From: Eopsaltria australis | Lineage: Eukaryota > Chordata > Aves > Passeriformes > Petroicidae | Direction of reading: 5' to 3' | Length of the DNA: 64,000 bases | Assembly: GCA_034509425.1 (NCBI GenBank) | Contig: JAVTVJ010000015.1 | Location: 674,818 to 738,817 of the forward strand | Part shown: in pieces, positions 19,783 through 30,484 of the stretch | Layout of the letters: every line of letters begins with the position of its first letter | Numbering within the stretch: the first letter of the stretch is position 1 | Notes under the pieces: model-generated | What the model was told of the DNA's origin: nothing | The model's input: only the letters and a program-made list of their open reading frames with translations | The model's database searches: none | Program-made: the position numbers and the translations under genes

Positions 19783-21765
19783 ATGTGGTCTTGCTTATTC
19801 CGGTTCGTATGGCAAGTGGTCACAGCTGTCTCTCTCCCATTTGCAGCCCCATATCTAAACATAGGCCCTATAACTAAGGCTACAGTGGCTGTTATACAGT
19901 TTGTGTCATGGGTCAATAAGGTGAGGAATTCATGGATTTTCAACTTCCTCTGGAAGGCAGGCATGTGGATTCACAGCTACCACACACTAATGACATGTTT
20001 TCAGGGTTACTTTAATAATGGTACCTACTGCGAGGAAGTGACACCAAAAGAAATGTTCTCACAACACTTCACCCAGCTCTTTGGGCCTATCCCGCCAATC
20101 TTTGAGTGGTTCAAATCTTCTCTAGATGCGAATGATACCATACAGTGGCTGGCATTGCTGATAGTCCTACTCTATTTAGCATTCAGGGATAAAGGAGGTC
20201 TGACTTGGATAACCACTCTGACATCTACCCCAGACAATAGGGATGAGGCCCCAGAACCTGACATGGCCCCAAAGACTAGGGATGCTGCCACAGAAACTGA
20301 CCTGGCCCCGGAAACTAGGGATGCTGCCACAGAACCTGACACGGCCCCAGAAACTAGGGATGCTGCCACAGAACCTGACATGGCCCCAGAAACTAGGGAC
20401 ACCATCCCAGAACCTGACATTGCCCCAGACACTAGGGATGTTGCTACAGAGTCTGACCCGGTCCCACAACCCACCTCAGAAACAACCCACCCAGATTGGG
20501 TGGGAGTGCTGGTGAAAGAGATACACGAGATGAGCCAAGTGCTGAAGGAATACACTTGCCCAGCTGGTGGGAAACCCTTCCCGTACCCCAAAGAGGGAGA
20601 GTCTAATGAGGCAGCAGAAGAACCCAGGGACGCTATCACCGCTCAGGCTCCAGTCAGATCAGAGGGGCAGCCACAGCCAGTAGCAGTTGCCCCTGTGGAA
20701 AAGAGGAAGACTAAGGTCAATCCAGAGCAGCCAGTGAGTAATGATGGGGAAGCAGGGCCCTCTCAACCAGTAGGGAGGCCAAGGATTGAAATCACTACTG
20801 AGTCCCTTGGGTATGACAGTCTCCGTAATCTACGAAAAGACATTGTGCGACGGGGTCGTGAGCCTTTTACAACCTGGTTACTTCGGGTCTGGGACCTTAT
20901 GGGTATGGGCGAGCAGCTGGATAGTATTGAGGCAAGGCAGCTGGGACCCTTGTCCCAGGACTCAGGGGTTGATCAGGTATTTGGAAGAGATGACGGGCCT
21001 CTGTCTCTCTGGGAACGGCTTTTAATAAGTGTAAGAGAGAGGTTTGTCAACAGGGAGAGAATGCAGGAATATAATCAGAGAAGACCATGGAAGACCCTTG
21101 AGGAGGGAATCCAACAGCTGAGGGAGGTGGCAATATTAGAGGTACTCTTTGGGAGGGATGGACAACATGATAATGACCCCGACAAGGTCAAGTGTACAGG
21201 ACAAATGTTGTGGAATCTGGCAAAGCTAGGGCCCTCCCAATACACCATCTTCATTGCAACAATTAATGCTGATGACAACCGAGAGACAGTGGGCTCCATA
21301 GCCACCAAACTCAGGAATTATGATAGTATGATCAGTGGCCCAATGCAAGCTCAGGTCTCTGCTGTGGTCAAAGACATCAGAGAAGAGATGATGAGGGAGG
21401 TGAGGGAGGAGATGAGGTTGATGAGTGCGGCACCAGTGCGAGTCACAAGCCCCAAAGTCAGAGCCCAGCGCCCCCCAGCCAGGGAGAGAGGGTACACCCC
21501 ACGATCTGAGCTGTGGTTCTTCCTGTGTGATCACGGAGAAGACATGAGGAAGTGGGATAAGAAACCCACTGCTACCCTGGCAGCACGGGTACAGCAACTC
21601 AAGGAGGGAAATACTAACCGAGGCGGGGGGTCTACTAAAGTGAAGGTAGCCTCAGCCTCCCGTGATCGAGATGCCAGATATTACAGAAGAGAAGACGATC
21701 TCTTAGATCCCCTCGAGGGGACCTCTACCATGTACGCCCAAGAAAGAAATGACAACCAGAGCTAG
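19783..21765 (+). CDS. gag: Provirus C Gag, 660 aa, with N-terminal membrane segments
   Basis: Intact ERVL-type gag. I choose the ATG at 19783 (context GCACCATGT, A at -3); an in-frame GTG at 19750 is less likely. The N-terminus is hydrophobic (FVWQVVTAVSLPFAAPYL), and a second strong membrane-type helix lies near residues 122-140 (WLALLIVLLYLAF). Residues about 150-230 are tandem 13-residue repeats (APETRDAATEPDM) from 39-bp DNA repeats. The C-terminal half holds the part shared with provirus B (SLWERLLISV; TLEEGIQQLREVAILEVLF) and a charged coiled-coil-like stretch (EEMMREVREEMRLM). No zinc knuckle seen. Ends in TAG at 21763-21765 with pro-pol continuing in the same frame. Capsid assembly role inferred from position. 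Confidence 0.82.
   Translation: MWSCLFRFVWQVVTAVSLPFAAPYLNIGPITKATVAVIQFVSWVNKVRNSWIFNFLWKAGMWIHSYHTLMTCFQGYFNNGTYCEEVTPKEMFSQHFTQLFGPIPPIFEWFKSSLDANDTIQWLALLIVLLYLAFRDKGGLTWITTLTSTPDNRDEAPEPDMAPKTRDAATETDLAPETRDAATEPDTAPETRDAATEPDMAPETRDTIPEPDIAPDTRDVATESDPVPQPTSETTHPDWVGVLVKEIHEMSQVLKEYTCPAGGKPFPYPKEGESNEAAEEPRDAITAQAPVRSEGQPQPVAVAPVEKRKTKVNPEQPVSNDGEAGPSQPVGRPRIEITTESLGYDSLRNLRKDIVRRGREPFTTWLLRVWDLMGMGEQLDSIEARQLGPLSQDSGVDQVFGRDDGPLSLWERLLISVRERFVNRERMQEYNQRRPWKTLEEGIQQLREVAILEVLFGRDGQHDNDPDKVKCTGQMLWNLAKLGPSQYTIFIATINADDNRETVGSIATKLRNYDSMISGPMQAQVSAVVKDIREEMMREVREEMRLMSAAPVRVTSPKVRAQRPPARERGYTPRSELWFFLCDHGEDMRKWDKKPTATLAARVQQLKEGNTNRGGGSTKVKVASASRDRDARYYRREDDLLDPLEGTSTMYAQERNDNQS
20224..20470 (+). 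repeat. 39-bp tandem repeats in provirus C gag
   Basis: About five to six imperfect units like ACTAGGGATGCTGCCACAGA followed by ACCTGACATGGCCCCAGAA, in phase with the reading frame (13 codons each). Confidence 0.85.
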
Positions 21766-24700
21766 AGGGGCCCTGCCTCTAGCCAGGAAGAGGCACGGGA
21801 AAACCGGGTCTTTTGGACAGTGTGGATCCGATGGCCTGGCACATCAGAGCCACAAAAATATGAAGCGTTAGTTGATACTGGTGCGCAGTGTACCTTAATT
21901 CCATCGAGACATGTAGGGGCAGAACCTGTTTCTATTGCCGGGGTGACAGGGGGATCACAGCAATTAACTTTGTTGGAAGCCGAAGTGAGCCTGACCGGGA
22001 AGGAGTGGCAGAAACACCCCATTGTGACTGGTCCAGAGGCCCCATGTATTCTGGGCATAGACTTCCTCCGGAATGGCTATTACAAAGACCCAAAGGGACT
22101 CAGGTGGGCTTTCGGAATAGCGGCTGTGGAGGCAGAGGGCATCAGGCAACTGAACACCTTGCCTGGACTATCAGAAAATCCAAATGCAGTGGGACTCCTG
22201 AGAGTAAAAGAGCAACAAGTGCCAATTGCCACCTCGACAGTGCACCGCCGGCAGTACCGGACGAATCGAGACGCCGTGATCCCCATCCACAAGATGATCC
22301 GCGACCTGGAAAGCCAAGGAGTGGTCAGTAAAGCCCACTCACCCTTCAACAGCCCCATCTGGCCTGTGCACAAGTCTGACGGGGAATGGAGATTGACTGT
22401 GGACTATCGTGGCTTGAATGAAGTGACTCCACCATTGAGTGCTGCCGTGCCAGACATGCTGGAGCTCCAGTACGAGCTGGAGTCCAAGGCAGCAAAATGG
22501 TATGCCACCATTGACATCGCCAATGCGTTTTTCTCCATCCCTCTGGCAGCGGAGTGCAGGCCTCAGTTCGCCTTCACCTGGAGGGGTGTGCAATATACCT
22601 GGAATCGGTTACCCCAGGGGTGGAGGCACAGCCCCACGATCTGCCATGGACTGATCCAGGCTGCACTGGAAAAGGGTGAGGCTCCAGAGCATCTCCAATA
22701 CATCGATGACATCATTGTGTGGGGGAACACGGCAGCAGAAGTATTTGAGAAAGGAGAGAAGATCATCATGATCCTCCTGGAAGCCGGTTTTGCCATCAAG
22801 AAAAGCAAAGTCAAGGGACCTGCTCGAGAGATCCAGTTCTTGGGGGTAAAATGGCAAGATGGACGGCGCCAGATTCCCACGGAGGTCATCAATAAGATCA
22901 CTGCGATGTCTCCGCCAACTAACAAAAAGGAAACTCAAGCTTTCCTAGGGGCCATAGGTTTTTGGAGATGCACATTCCAGAGTACAGCCAGATTGTGAGC
23001 CCTCTCTACCTGGTCACCCGCAAGAAGAACGATTTTCACTGGGGCCCTGAACAGCAACAAGCGTTTGCCCAGATCAAGCAGGAGATCGCTCATGCAGTAG
23101 CGCTTGGCCCAGTAAGGACGGGACCAGAGGTGAGGAATGTGCTTTACTCTGCAGCCGGGAACAAGGGCTTGTCCTGGAGCCTTTGGCAGAAGGTGCCTGG
23201 AGAGACTCGAGGCCGACCGCTGGGATTCTGGAGCCGGAGCTACAGAAGGTCCGAAGCCAACTACACCCCCACAGAGAAGGAAATCTTGGCCGCCTATGAA
23301 GGAGTTCAAGCCGCCTCGGAGGTAATTGGCACTGAAGCACAACTCCTCCTGGCACCTCGACTACCAGTGCTGGGGTGGATGTTCAAAGAAAAGGCTCCCT
23401 CTACCCACCACGCCACCGATGCCACATAGAGTAAGTGGATCGCACTTATCACACAGCGCGCCCGCATTGAAAATCCGAACCGCCCTAAGATCCTAGAAAT
23501 AATTACGAACTAGCCAGAAGATGAGAGTTTTGGTCTCACTGATGAAGAGGAGCAAGAACAAGTGACCCAGGCTGAGGAAGCTCCACCATATAATCAACTG
23601 CTAGATGAAGAAAAGTGCTACGCCCTTTTCACTGATGGTTCCTGTTGCATCATAGGGATGAACCGGAAGTAGAAAGCAGCTGTGTGGAGCCCCACACGAC
23701 AAGTTGCAGAAGCCACTGAAGGAGAAGGTGGGTCGAGCCAATTTGCTGAGCTCAAAGCTGTTCAGCTGGCCCTGGACATTGCTGAGAGAGAGAAGTGGCC
23801 AAAGCTCTATCTCTACACTGATTCGTGGATGGTAGCCAATGCTCTATGGGGTTGGCTGGAAAGGTGGAAAAAGGCCAACTGGCAGCGTAGAGGAAAGCCA
23901 ATCTGGGCAGCTGATGAATGGAAAGACATTGCCACTCGGGTAGAGAAGCTACCCTTAAAGGTCCGCCATGTAGACGCCCATGTCCCTAAGAGCCGAGCTA
24001 ACGAAGAACACCAGAACAACAAGCAGGTAGATCACGCCGCAAAGATAGAGGTGGCACAGATAGATTTAGACTGGCAACACAAAGGGGAGTTGTTCCTAGC
24101 CCGATGGGCCCATGATGCCTCAGGCCACCAGGGCAGAGATGCCACCTATAAGTGGGCACGAGACCGAGGGGTGGACCTAACCATGGACAGTATCTCCCAG
24201 GTGATCCATGATTGTGAGACGTGCGCCGCGATCAAACAAGCCAAGCGGGTAAAGCCTCTATGGTATGGTGGACGGTGGTCCAAATACAAGTATGGAGAGG
24301 CTTGGCAGATTGATTACATCACACTGCCCCAGACCCGCCAAGGCAAGCGCTATGTTCTCACAATGGTGGAAGCCACCACAGGATGGCTGGAGACCTACCC
24401 TGTGCCTCATGCCACTGCCCGGAACACCATCCTGGGCCTCAAAAAACAGGTTCTTTGGAGACATGGTACCCCTGAGAGAATTGAATCCGACAATGGGACT
24501 CATTTCAGAAATAGCCTTATAAACACCTGGGCTAGGGAACATGGCATCGAGTGGGTGTACCATATCCCTTATCATGCACCAGCAGCTGGGAAAGTTGAAC
24601 GGTACAATAACCTGCTCAAAACCACCTTGAAAGCACTGAGTGGGAGGACGTTCAAGAACTGGGAGACTAATTTGGCAAAGGCCACATGGTTAGTGAACAC

Positions 24701-24947
24701 CCGAGGTTCCTCCAGCCGGGCCGGGCCTGCCCACTCTGACCCCTTGCAAACAACAGATGGAGATAAAGTTCCAGTAGTACACATGAGAGGTATGCTGGGA
24801 AAGACTGTTTGGGTAAACTCTGCCTCAAGTAAAGACAATCCCATCCGGGGGGTTGTCTTTGCTCAGGGACCGGGCTGCACCTGGTGGGTGATGCAAAGGG
24901 ATGGAGAGACCCGATGCATACCTCAAGGAGATCTTGTTTTAGGGTGA
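21766..24947 (+). pseudogene. pol: Provirus C pro-pol, broken by one frameshift and three TAG codons
   Basis: In the gag frame after the TAG: aspartic protease (ALVDTGAQCTLIP), reverse transcriptase (WRLTVDYRGLNEV; LPQGW; catalytic QYIDDIIVWG), then a one-base loss near 22970 (the WR-MHIP region) shifts the frame. RNase H (FTDGSC, YTDSWMVANALWGW) and integrase (HDCETCAAIK; catalytic WQIDY, ESDNGTHF, KVERYNN) follow. In-frame TAG codons at about 23427, 23512 and 23670 each stand where provirus B has tryptophan TGG. Integrase from 23682 to the stop at 24945-24947 is open. Not expressible as a whole. Confidence 0.88.
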
Positions 24948-25054
24948 ACTACTTATGACACTGCGCTTGTATCTGTATCTGCATGTATGTATATACCTCG
25001 AAAGTTTAAATTTGATGTAAGGTGTTTGCATGGGAAAAAATTCGGGGTGGAGAA

Positions 25055-25980
25055 TGTTGAAGGTTGGATCTAGTTCTTTTCCTCAGGAATTTTTCTCCCA
25101 TGGGTTGCTAAGACACAAATGACTGGGTACTTAAGAGAAACAAAGCACAAGGCTAGAGCCTTTCTCCTTAGCAGGGTGGGGCAAAATTGCCCCTCATGGA
25201 AGCAGAGCCTAGTAACGCGAGATTTGGAGAGACTGAAAAGCAAGGGCAGGGGGAGGTCACTCTCTCTTGCTCGGGACCCTCGGAGCTGGACGGTCGGAGC
25301 TGCTGTCTGCTGAACCCACGGCCCCTGAGAAGCCAGCACGGAGCTGCCGGTCTGTCTGCTGTGAGTCTCTGCCCTCTGCCCCATCCGGAGCCGACCTGCC
25401 TGCCACCAGCCCGCTCTGAGTTTTCTCCGCTACATTGTAGCGGGGTTTTTCCCTGCACGTGGAGACCCCTTACCGTCCCAGCTCCCTGTGTCCCGGGATC
25501 CTGCTGTAGCACCAACACCAGCTGCCCCTCCCGAGGGTCTGTGGAGCAAGGGCTCTCCTCCATCCCTCCGTGCTTCGGGCAGTCGCCATTCGCCGTGTGC
25601 TACCTGAGCTCACGCCGGAGCGCCCCTGCAGCCACCGGAGAATCATCACACCCAGAGCGCCCCTGCAGCCACCGGAGAATCATCACACCCAGAGCGCCCC
25701 TGCAGGCTGTGACTGGAACTGCACCGAAAAGAAAAGGTGCCTGAAGCCGAGCAGGCTGCCACTGGGTTTCTAGTTCTGTTTGTTAGTGAATGTTATAGTT
25801 GTTATTTGTTATCCTTATTTTAGATAGTAGTAAAAAACTGTTATTCCTATTCCCATATCTTTGCCTAAGAGCCTCTTGATTTCAAATTTATAATAATTCG
25901 GAGGGAGAGAGGTTACAGTTTCCCATTCCAAGGGAAGCTCCTGCCTTCCTTAACAGACACCTGTCCTTCAAACCAGGACA
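25055..25980 (+). repeat. Provirus C 3' LTR, with 37-bp duplication
   Basis: 926 bp. It differs from the 5' LTR by a tandem duplication of a 37-bp unit (25629-25665 and 25666-25702), an extra block near 25873 (CTTGATTTCAAA) and several small changes. It is preceded by a purine-rich tract (25035-25054). Confidence 0.9.
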
Positions 25981-25983
25981 CAT

Positions 25984-26720
25984 GACCATCAGCTCTACAA
26001 CAGTCTTAAAAGGCACTTATGTTCATCTACTACCCACTGCTGTTTTTGGTCCACTACCTTTTCAAACTCATGCTCTATTATTGGGCCGCCTTTCTACCAC
26101 TTGAACTGGATTGGATTTTTTACTGGGAATTATTGATGCAGATTATTGAGGGGAAATCAAAATTATGGCTTGGACTCCTAACCCCCCTTGCACTGTGCCT
26201 GAAGGGACACACTTGGCACAACTCATACCACTGCTAGCAATTCCTTGTCCAGTGCCAGTATCGCAGCAGCAACAAAACAACGGAAGCTTTGGGAGCACAG
26301 GTGTTCCTCGGATCTTCTGGTCCAAAGTAATTGGAACACAACAGCCATTACTCACCTGCCAAATAGACTCTAAGTCTTTTACAGGATTGGTTGATACCGG
26401 ACCAGATGAATCCATCATAGCACAGAAGGAGTGGCCTCCTGATTGGCCCTTGGCACCCTCTATGGCCATTGTTGCTGGAGTCGGTGGACATCAGATACCA
26501 TGGCAATCAGCCAAAGAACTACACATCGTCTGACCAGAAGGCAAGACAGCCACCTTGTGACCGTATGTACTCCCGATCCCGGGCACTTTGTGGGAGAGAG
26601 ATCTACTGAGTCAATGGGGCTTGATCATTTCAACACATTTTTCATAGGGGCCACTGATGAAATGCCACTTCTAAAACTTACCTGGCTTACCGACAAGCCT
26701 GTATGGAAAGACCAGTAGCC
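25984..26720 (+). pseudogene. pro: Provirus J dUTPase-protease, 5'-truncated
   Basis: Betaretrovirus-like Pro. A dUTPase portion shows LGIIDADY, GEIKIM and GTHLAQLI, matching conserved dUTPase motifs 3 and 4, but has internal stops upstream. The aspartic protease follows, with GLVDTGPDESIIAQKEWP and a GVGGHQIPWQ flap-like region, then a stop at 26531-26533 and further frame changes. Everything 5' of dUTPase is lost at the boundary with provirus C. Confidence 0.78.
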
Positions 26721-29220
26721 CTTAAGAGGAGAGTGGCTTTACCGAGCCTGAATCCATTTACAGGAAAAACTAAAGTTGGGTCACATAGTCCCCTCCACCA
26801 GCCCCTGGAACACACCTATTTTTGTTATTCCTAAGAAAATGGGAAAGTGGAGACTTTTATAGGATCTCAGGGCAGGCAATGCAGTCATGTCACCTATGGG
26901 GTCTTTACAACCAGGTATACCTAACCCCAGAATAATTCCCGGACATTGGGAATTGGCAGTTATTGATTTAAAATACTTTTTTTGCTCAATTCCTTTGCAT
27001 CCTGATGATGCACCTAAATTTGCCTTTTCTTTACCATCTGTCAATCATGAAACCCCCATGGAATGCTACCACTGGGTTGTCCTACCTCAGGGTATGAAAA
27101 AGAGTCCAACTATTTGTCAATTTGTGGTTCATTCAGCAATACAGCCAATATGGCACAAATATCCATCTGTTTTGCTGTATCACTATATGGATGATATTTT
27201 AATTGCCTCCAACAGCACTACACTGTTGCATGATTGCCTTGCAGCTTTAAAAATAACACTCACCAGCAGAGGTCTGTGCATAGCCACAGACAAATTTCAA
27301 ACAGAACCTCTTTGGAAATACTTGGGCTTTAAACTGTTCAAAACAACAGTCACTCCACAGCCAGTAACTTTGAAAACTGACATACGCACGTTGATAGACT
27401 TGCAAAAGTTACTTACTGGGCACAATTAATTGGATTTGCCCTCTGTTCGGATTTACAACAGAAGAATTATCCCCTTTATTTCAATTGCTAAAAGGGGATC
27501 CAGACCTCTCTTCCCCTAGGCAATTGACAAAACCGCCCAAAAGGCTTTAGAGACTGTAAGTGATAAAATCACTAAGGTCTTTGCCACACGTCGAAACCCA
27601 GATTTGCTTTTGAGGTTGTTCCTGATTTTGCAATCTTTCCAACTCTATGCTCTTATTGGCCAATGTGATGTGCAAGAACATCGTCTCTGGTTACTAGAAG
27701 GAATTTTCTTGCCACACACCTTTTCTAAAACTATAACCACTCAACTCGAAATGATTATTCGACCACTGTCAATGGGACGACTCCGATGCCAGAGCCTGAC
27801 AGGATATGATCCAGCAATGCGACATCTCCCTATTACTGCAGCAGAACTAGAGAATCTTTTCAGGGATTCACTGTCATTTCAAATTGCTCTTGTGGACTAA
27901 AATGGACAGTTTTTTCATACGATGCCTCAGCATGTATTGTTGCAGTCCTTCAAAGAACTTGCCTTCCAATCAAGACGTCTACAGTCAAAAACACCTATTC
28001 CTGATGCAAAAACTGTTTTCACTGATGGATCACGGAAAACACACAAAGCTGTGACCCTGTGGAGAAATGAGAGAAAAATGGGAACACTCAATAACTTTCC
28101 AACCTGGATCTACCCAGCAAGTCTTACTGGCAGCTGTGGTAGAAGCATTTAATCATTTTTCACAGGAACCTTTTTACATTGTTTGTGATTCTCTTTATGT
28201 TACAGGAATCATTGACAGAACTGAGTACTCATTCCTGAAGGAAGTCTCCAACAAAGATATTTTTGTGTTATTAACCACTTTGTATAACCTTTTACATCAC
28301 AGGTCTCATGAATATTACATTCTGCACCTTAGGTCACACACCACTCTGCCTGGACCTATAGTGAAAGGTAATGCAAGAGCAGATGCTCTCACCATGACAG
28401 TCACTGTACCACAGAAGTTAGGGCAGGCAAAACTTTCTCATGACTTCTCTCATCAAAATGCCAGAGCACTGGCAAAACTATTTGACTCAGCCTTGTCACA
28501 AGCTCGAGACATAGTGAATGCTCGTTCACAATTCCAGCAAACTTTTTCCTTACCACAGATGTTAGGCACAAATCCATAAGGGTTAAAACCTAATGACATT
28601 TGGCAAACAGATGTTACCCACATATCGAGTTGTGGGATTTTAAAATATGTGCATGTTCGCACTGGTACTTTTTCAGGTTTCATAGTAGCAACAGCTCACA
28701 AAGGTGAGAAATCCAGAGATGCCACTCGACACTGGCTGCGTGCCTTTGCTACTATGGGCGTCCCTCAACAGCTAAAAACAGATAACAGACCTGCATATGC
28801 ATCTCAAAAAACACAAGATTTTTTTCCACACTTGAGGGATCAAACATGTTACAGGTATTGCCCATTCCCCAACAGGGCAAGCCATAGTGGAGAGGGTACA
28901 TTACACATTGAAAAACATGCTACAGAAACAAAAAAGGGGGAATCCCATAGGCATGCTCCCTCAGGAGCAGCTTGATAAAGCAACCTATGTTTAAAATTTT
29001 TATAATCTTTCCACTAGGGATGACCTCACAGCACATCAAAGGTGCCTGGGTGGGACTACTGATGGAGGAGTTCACCCAGAAATCACATGCAAGGATGTAC
29101 ACAGTGGTCAGTGGAAAGGTCCAGTTCCACTGTTAGCTTGGGGGAGAGGTTATGGATGTGTTTCTTTGCCCACAGGACCATATTGGCTCCCAGAAAGATA
29201 CCTCAGACCCAGCTAAGGAT
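26721..29220 (+). pseudogene. pol: Provirus J pol, decayed
   Basis: Betaretrovirus-like polymerase in pieces. Reverse transcriptase: [19 protein letters not shown], then a stop at 26860; VIDLKYFFCSIPLH, LPQGMKKSPTICQ and catalytic YMDDILIAS are open at 26887-27429. RNase H: FTDGSRKTHKAV near 28017, frame change near 28065, then VCDSLYVTGI. Integrase: WQTDVTHISSCG, with the second catalytic region altered from a usual T-D-N-G-P to KTDNRPAYAS, and a C-terminal WGRGYGCVSLP before env. Many stops and shifts; not functional. Confidence 0.85.
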
Positions 29221-29557
29221 GACAACAATGAATTGTGTCATCTTTCTTCTGCTGTACTGTCATCAAATGGTGCAAGGAAGAAGCTACTAGGCACACATTT
29301 TCGACCCACCACTGTCTCGGCCTCTGACCTGGTGGGATCCAGCACCTCCCCTCAGCAACAATGGAATGGAATGGGTAGGAGTAACTTGGCTTCCTCCCCT
29401 AGATCAGGATGTCGTAAATACATATATTACTAATGCTTCTTATGTTACTGACTTACTGCCTATTTGCTTAACATGGAATCAAACTGCTGCAGTGGTTCAG
29501 GTCCCTAAAATCCCTTCCCCCCCTAGGAGGCTCTGGATTAAAGAAGCCCAGGAGTAA
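29218..29557 (+). pseudogene. env: Provirus J env, N-terminal part
   Basis: A hydrophobic signal-like start (MNCVIFLLLYCHQMVQG) overlapping the end of pol, then surface-subunit-like sequence with a glycosylation site (YITNASYVT) to the stop near 29556. It is broken at 29288 and by the LTR that follows. Confidence 0.7.
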
Positions 29558-30115
29558 AGTCACCCCTGGGGTGGAGTTAGTAGTGGTTTGCCCCTGAAGG
29601 GGGTCGGGTCTCCTAGGGGTTGGCTTTCCCTTCCCCACTTGTCCAGCCACCTGCCACTCTCCTGTCAGTTATTCTTGGTTTCTGGAATGTTCCAAGTTAC
29701 TTGGTTGTTAATTGTGTTATCCCCTTGTCTGTATTCCCTTCTCCTCCCCCTTCCCTCCCCAGTTGTTCCCTATCCCCTTGTCCCTCCCTGATTCCTCCCC
29801 TGTGCCCCTTCATGATTGGTTGTTGCCCTCAGAATAAAGTCTGATGCACGCTGAGCACCGAGGTCTTTCGAACTTGGATGCCCAGAGTGCTGTCAACCCT
29901 GCATTACAGTATCTCTCTTATTCCTAGGCAAAAGATCCCCCCCGTGTATTCCCTGGTGTTAACGGTTACAGTGTCTACCCTTAAGGGAGGCACAGCCTGC
30001 GGCAAGGGACGAAAGGGCCTGACAGCAGTGAACCCGCTCAGGTCAGGGAGGCTCCTTGTAGCCACCGTCGGGCTGCTGCCCAAAATCCCTGGTGGGCAGC
30101 TGGCCAGCCCAGACC
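29557..30115 (+). repeat. LTR inside provirus J env, related to provirus I LTR
   Basis: Aligns by eye with the provirus I LTR (57687-58291): the segment near TTACTTGGTTGTTAATTGTG, then TCCCCTTGTCTGT, CCCTTCTCCTCC and an AATAAAGTC signal at about 29833, followed by a similar GC-rich end. Exact ends and a target duplication were not resolved. Confidence 0.6.
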
Positions 30116-30484
30116 ATTGGCAACACAAATGAGTACCTTTTCACCTTTACCTTGTGCCAATTTTTCTATGCAATTGCACTTGATCTATAAATCCTCAGGA
30201 ACTGTAAAGAATTTGACTGCTATTACATTGCCGACCATTCTATCTCCAACAATCCTGTGGATGCCACCCCACCTCATTATCCCAAATGTCATTTTATGTC
30301 CATTTCCAATTTACGATGTTTGGAATGAACATCATGTTTAGGACAACAACCACAACAACCATTCTTACAGTATGGGAGAATAATTGACTGAGGCCCACAG
30401 AAAATCCTTAGAGAAAAGGGGACAAATAAAACCATTCTTCCCTCCCAGAAGGCGAATGGCAGCATTGTTTGGCATGATAGTGGA
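30116..30484 (+). pseudogene. env: Provirus J env, middle part, stop-ridden
   Basis: Env-like reading (PCANFSMQLHLIYKSSGTVK, several N-x-S/T sites; FFPPRRRMAALFGMIVEWP) interrupted by stops and joining the open frame at 30485. Confidence 0.6.

Larger units (their letters stand above)
18794..25980 (+). mobile_element. Provirus C (ERVL-like), no target-site duplication
   Basis: LTR-gag-pro-pol-LTR, no env. The left flank (A3 leader, ending GCCAC) and the right flank (provirus J dUTPase region, starting CATGA) share no duplication and belong to different elements. The two LTRs also differ by indels. This fits a chimera formed by recombination between two C insertions, or flank deletion, more than a simple insertion. 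Confidence 0.88.

Noticed and set aside
20224..20470. Regular direct repeats considered as a CRISPR array
   Set aside because: Contiguous tandem units without unique spacers, in frame inside a viral gag in a vertebrate genome.
20172..20639. 155-codon antisense ORF over provirus C gag
   Set aside because: Produced by the 39-bp tandem repeats of the sense strand; serine/valine/glycine low complexity.
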